A stretch of 64,000 nucleotides of DNA from an alpha proteobacterium BAL199 (lineage in GTDB: Bacteria; Pseudomonadota; Alphaproteobacteria; Thalassobaculales; Thalassobaculaceae), in assembly GCA_000171835.1 (NCBI GenBank), contig ABHC01000006.1, positions 1 to 64,000 on the forward strand, read 5' to 3'. Positions within the stretch are counted from its first letter, which is position 1. Each line of letters begins with the position of its first letter. Shown piece after piece: positions 62,032 to 64,000 of the stretch. The translations under genes were made by a program, and so were the position numbers. The notes beneath the pieces are model-generated. The model was not told the DNA's origin. It did not search any database and saw nothing but the letters and a program-made list of their open reading frames with translations.

Positions 62032-63726
62032 GTGAAATCGGAACAATTGATCGCAGAGCAGCCGGCTACCGTGCCAAACGCCGTTTCGAGCGCGCGACTG
62101 CTTGCGCCGGTGCTGGCCTTGATGCTGGCTGCCGTGACGTTGGTTGGGATCACGATTTCGCTGGCGGTTGTCGAACTCGACCGCGCCGCGATCGCAGGTT
62201 CGCAACGCCTTGCCGAGTCCGCACTCCGGATCGTGCGACGGGAGATCGCGTTGTGGGTCAAGGACTACGCGTTCTGGGACGCCACCGTGCAGAACATAGT
62301 GGTCGCACCTGATCCTAACTGGGCGCCTCGGAACGTCGGTCGCTACATTATCGAGACGTTCAACATGACCGCCACAATAGCGGTCGATTCCCGCGATCGA
62401 GTGATCCATTTCGCACTGAATGAGAGGCACTCGACGCCAAATCCCGGTTTTGCAGAGGCTCTGGTCGGTGCCTTGGCGCCACTGATCATCGAGGCCAGGG
62501 CGGCACCGCTCCGAGAACCGGTCGGGATCTCGGGTTTTGTCGAGTTGGACGGCGCGTTGTTCCTGGCCGGCACCGCGGCGATCACGTCCGAAGCGCCGAC
62601 TGGCGACCAACTGAAGCCTCACGCTCGGCCGGTGCTGATTTTCGTCCGAGAGATCGACGATGCCGTCTTTGCCGAGTTGCAGGACCGCTTCAATCTTCCG
62701 GATCTCCGTCTCGTACGTGACTTGGCGTTGGCGTCCGATCATGCCTGCCCGATCTTCGGGCCGAACGGCGAACCGATCGGTTGGGTCGATTGGATGCCCG
62801 AGACGCCCGGTGGAACCTTGATCGACCGGACGCTCTGGCCGCTGTTGGGAATCGGCTTGGCTCTGTTCGGCCTTGGCTGGCTGGTGCTGCGCCGGATCGG
62901 CAAGGTCAATCAGGAATTGCGCGAACAGGCAACGGCGCTGCACCGAGCGAACGAGCAACTTTCCGAGAATGCCGCGCAGGTCCGCTCGGCACTGCAGAGC
63001 GCCGAGCACGCGACCCGCGCCAAGAGCAGCTTCCTCGCCGGCATCAGCCACGAGTTGCGGACCCCGCTCACGGCGATCATCGGCTTCTCGCAGATCCTGA
63101 AAATTCAGCACCGCCCCGGCAAGACCAAGAGCCGCGAACAGGAGTACGCGGAGATCATCCACGACAGCAGCCAGCACTTGCTCAACCTTGTGAACGACAT
63201 CCTGGATCTGTCGAAGATCGAGAGCGGCAGCTACGAGCTGGACGAGACATGGATCGATCTGGTGCGAGAGGCCAACGCCGTCCGGGCTTTGTTGGCCCAC
63301 GAGGCGTCGCGTCGTGGCATTGCCGTCAGTCTGGACCTTCAGGACCAACTGCCGGCGCTGTACGGCGATATCAAGGGAATACGCCAGATCGTCATCAACC
63401 TGGTATCGAACGCCCTCAAGTTCACCGACCGTGGTGGCTGGGTTCGATTGTCGATGCGCGTGGAAAGCGACGGCGGCCTGTTGCTGGAGATCAGCGACAA
63501 CGGCGCAGGCATCCCGACCGATGAACAGAGCAGCATCTGGGAAGCGTTCAAACGCGCGCGCAACCCGGGGCTGTCGACGGCGGAAGGCGCCGGCCTGGGC
63601 CTGCATCTGGTCAAAATCCTGGCAAATCTGCATGACGCCGAAGTCGGGCTGGAAAGCACCCTTGGCCAGGGTACGCGGGTGTGGGTCGCGTTCGGCCCGG
63701 AGCGGGTGCGGTCGCTCGTCGCATAG
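62032..63726 (+). CDS. Sensor histidine kinase with CHASE4-like domain
   Basis: GTG start at 62032. The 564-residue protein has a helix at about 22-45, a periplasmic CHASE4-type domain with KDYAFWDATVQN (about 75-265), a second helix near 265-285, a short coiled coil, HisKA with His340 in ISHELRTPLTAIIGF, and the ATPase domain with NLVSNALKFTD, DNGAGI and the G2 box GAGLGLHLV. It has no receiver domain and no adjacent response regulator. It senses an extracytoplasmic signal that cannot be identified. Confidence 0.92.
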   Translation: MKSEQLIAEQPATVPNAVSSARLLAPVLALMLAAVTLVGITISLAVVELDRAAIAGSQRLAESALRIVRREIALWVKDYAFWDATVQNIVVAPDPNWAPRNVGRYIIETFNMTATIAVDSRDRVIHFALNERHSTPNPGFAEALVGALAPLIIEARAAPLREPVGISGFVELDGALFLAGTAAITSEAPTGDQLKPHARPVLIFVREIDDAVFAELQDRFNLPDLRLVRDLALASDHACPIFGPNGEPIGWVDWMPETPGGTLIDRTLWPLLGIGLALFGLGWLVLRRIGKVNQELREQATALHRANEQLSENAAQVRSALQSAEHATRAKSSFLAGISHELRTPLTAIIGFSQILKIQHRPGKTKSREQEYAEIIHDSSQHLLNLVNDILDLSKIESGSYELDETWIDLVREANAVRALLAHEASRRGIAVSLDLQDQLPALYGDIKGIRQIVINLVSNALKFTDRGGWVRLSMRVESDGGLLLEISDNGAGIPTDEQSSIWEAFKRARNPGLSTAEGAGLGLHLVKILANLHDAEVGLESTLGQGTRVWVAFGPERVRSLVA

Positions 63727-63809
63727 GTGCCCGTCAAGACCCATAGAATCCCGTGATACGATGGTCCAGGGCCCTGGTGCGCGGGGCCGCGGTCAGGAGT
63801 TCCCGGCTG

Positions 63810-64000
63810 ATGAGACCGTTCCGGAAATCCTTGCTCATCCTGATGCTGGCTGCAGCGGTTGTCGGCGGCGGGCAAAGTCGGGCAACAGCCGGCGAGACCT
63901 ATGTCCTGGCGGTGAGTTGGCAGCCGGCGTTCTGCGAGACCCGGCCGGAGAAGCCTGAGTGCGCAAGCCAGACCGACGAACGGTTCGACGCGTCAAACTT
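63810..64000 (+). CDS. Ribonuclease T2 family protein, 5' part only
   Basis: The gene starts at ATG 63810 and runs off the window after 63 codons. It has a signal peptide (LLILMLAAAVVGGGQSRATA) and then the first RNase T2 strand, YVLAVSWQPAFCETRP, with the conserved Trp and first Cys as in RNase I, followed by PECASQTDERFDASNF. The histidines of the active site lie beyond the edge. The enzyme would be periplasmic. Confidence 0.8.
   Translation, partial: MRPFRKSLLILMLAAAVVGGGQSRATAGETYVLAVSWQPAFCETRPEKPECASQTDERFDASN

Overview
The window looks like the chromosome of an alphaproteobacterium, most plausibly a Rhodospirillales-like heterotroph. The backbone from about 12.3 kb onward is GC-rich, uses GTG/TTG starts freely and packs genes with ATGA overlaps. 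Its content fits that group: a two-subunit NAD formate dehydrogenase like FDH1 of Methylobacterium, oxalyl-CoA decarboxylase, tripartite tricarboxylate and TRAP transporters, a P-II/Amt pair and an omega-amino-acid aminotransferase. The first 12.3 kb is AT-richer foreign DNA.

1-12331 is a tandem array of integrative elements at a tRNA-Val(GAC) gene. Three copies of the 3' half of that tRNA (2031-2080, 8416-8465, 12282-12331), all in the same orientation, mark element ends. The leftmost element is cut by the window edge. It carries a catalytic-domain-only tyrosine recombinase translationally coupled to a secreted Sel1-repeat protein. The middle element (2081-8415) has a full integrase, a second copy of the recombinase-Sel1 module, an EF-hand membrane protein split by an IS1595-family insertion, two small genes and a putative HUH-type Rep protein. 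The third (8466-12281) has an AlpA-like regulator, an IS66-family insertion and an integrase whose last residues were cut off by that insertion.

12.5-31.8 kb is a C1/oxalate block. A LysR regulator precedes a fused FdsGB-like subunit and FdsA of formate dehydrogenase. A GntR regulator then precedes oxc, frc, a formyltransferase-like gene, formate-THF ligase, a universal stress protein, a TctCBA transporter and a P-loop protein. Together they can take up a small carboxylate (oxalate is my inference), convert it through oxalyl-CoA and formyl-CoA to formate and CO2, and either oxidise the formate for NADH or load it onto THF. The P-loop gene is interrupted by a second, apparently identical copy of the IS1595 element.

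31.9-48.3 kb holds cytochrome b561, a LysR regulator, a decayed TRAP transporter (IS1182-like insertion in dctQ, 5' deletion of dctP), SelO, an amtB with an in-frame amber codon followed by glnB/glnK, a DUF2786 protein, an aldo/keto reductase, a histidine kinase, a class III aminotransferase, a lipoprotein gene with an in-frame amber codon, and a chromosomal Sel1 protein.

48.4-56.7 kb is a compact operon-like cluster: a HAD-UbiA fusion, a DprE1-like oxidase, a DprE2-like reductase, an epimerase, an FAD oxidoreductase, GtrA and a large membrane protein. The first three resemble the mycobacterial route to polyprenyl-phospho-D-arabinose, which suggests D-arabinofuranose or a related pentose in a cell-surface glycan. 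The rest (56.7-64 kb) is backbone: a DUF3445 enzyme, a pentapeptide-repeat protein, an acyl-CoA synthetase, a tiny membrane protein, an enolase-superfamily enzyme, a CHASE4-like histidine kinase and the start of an RNase T2 gene.
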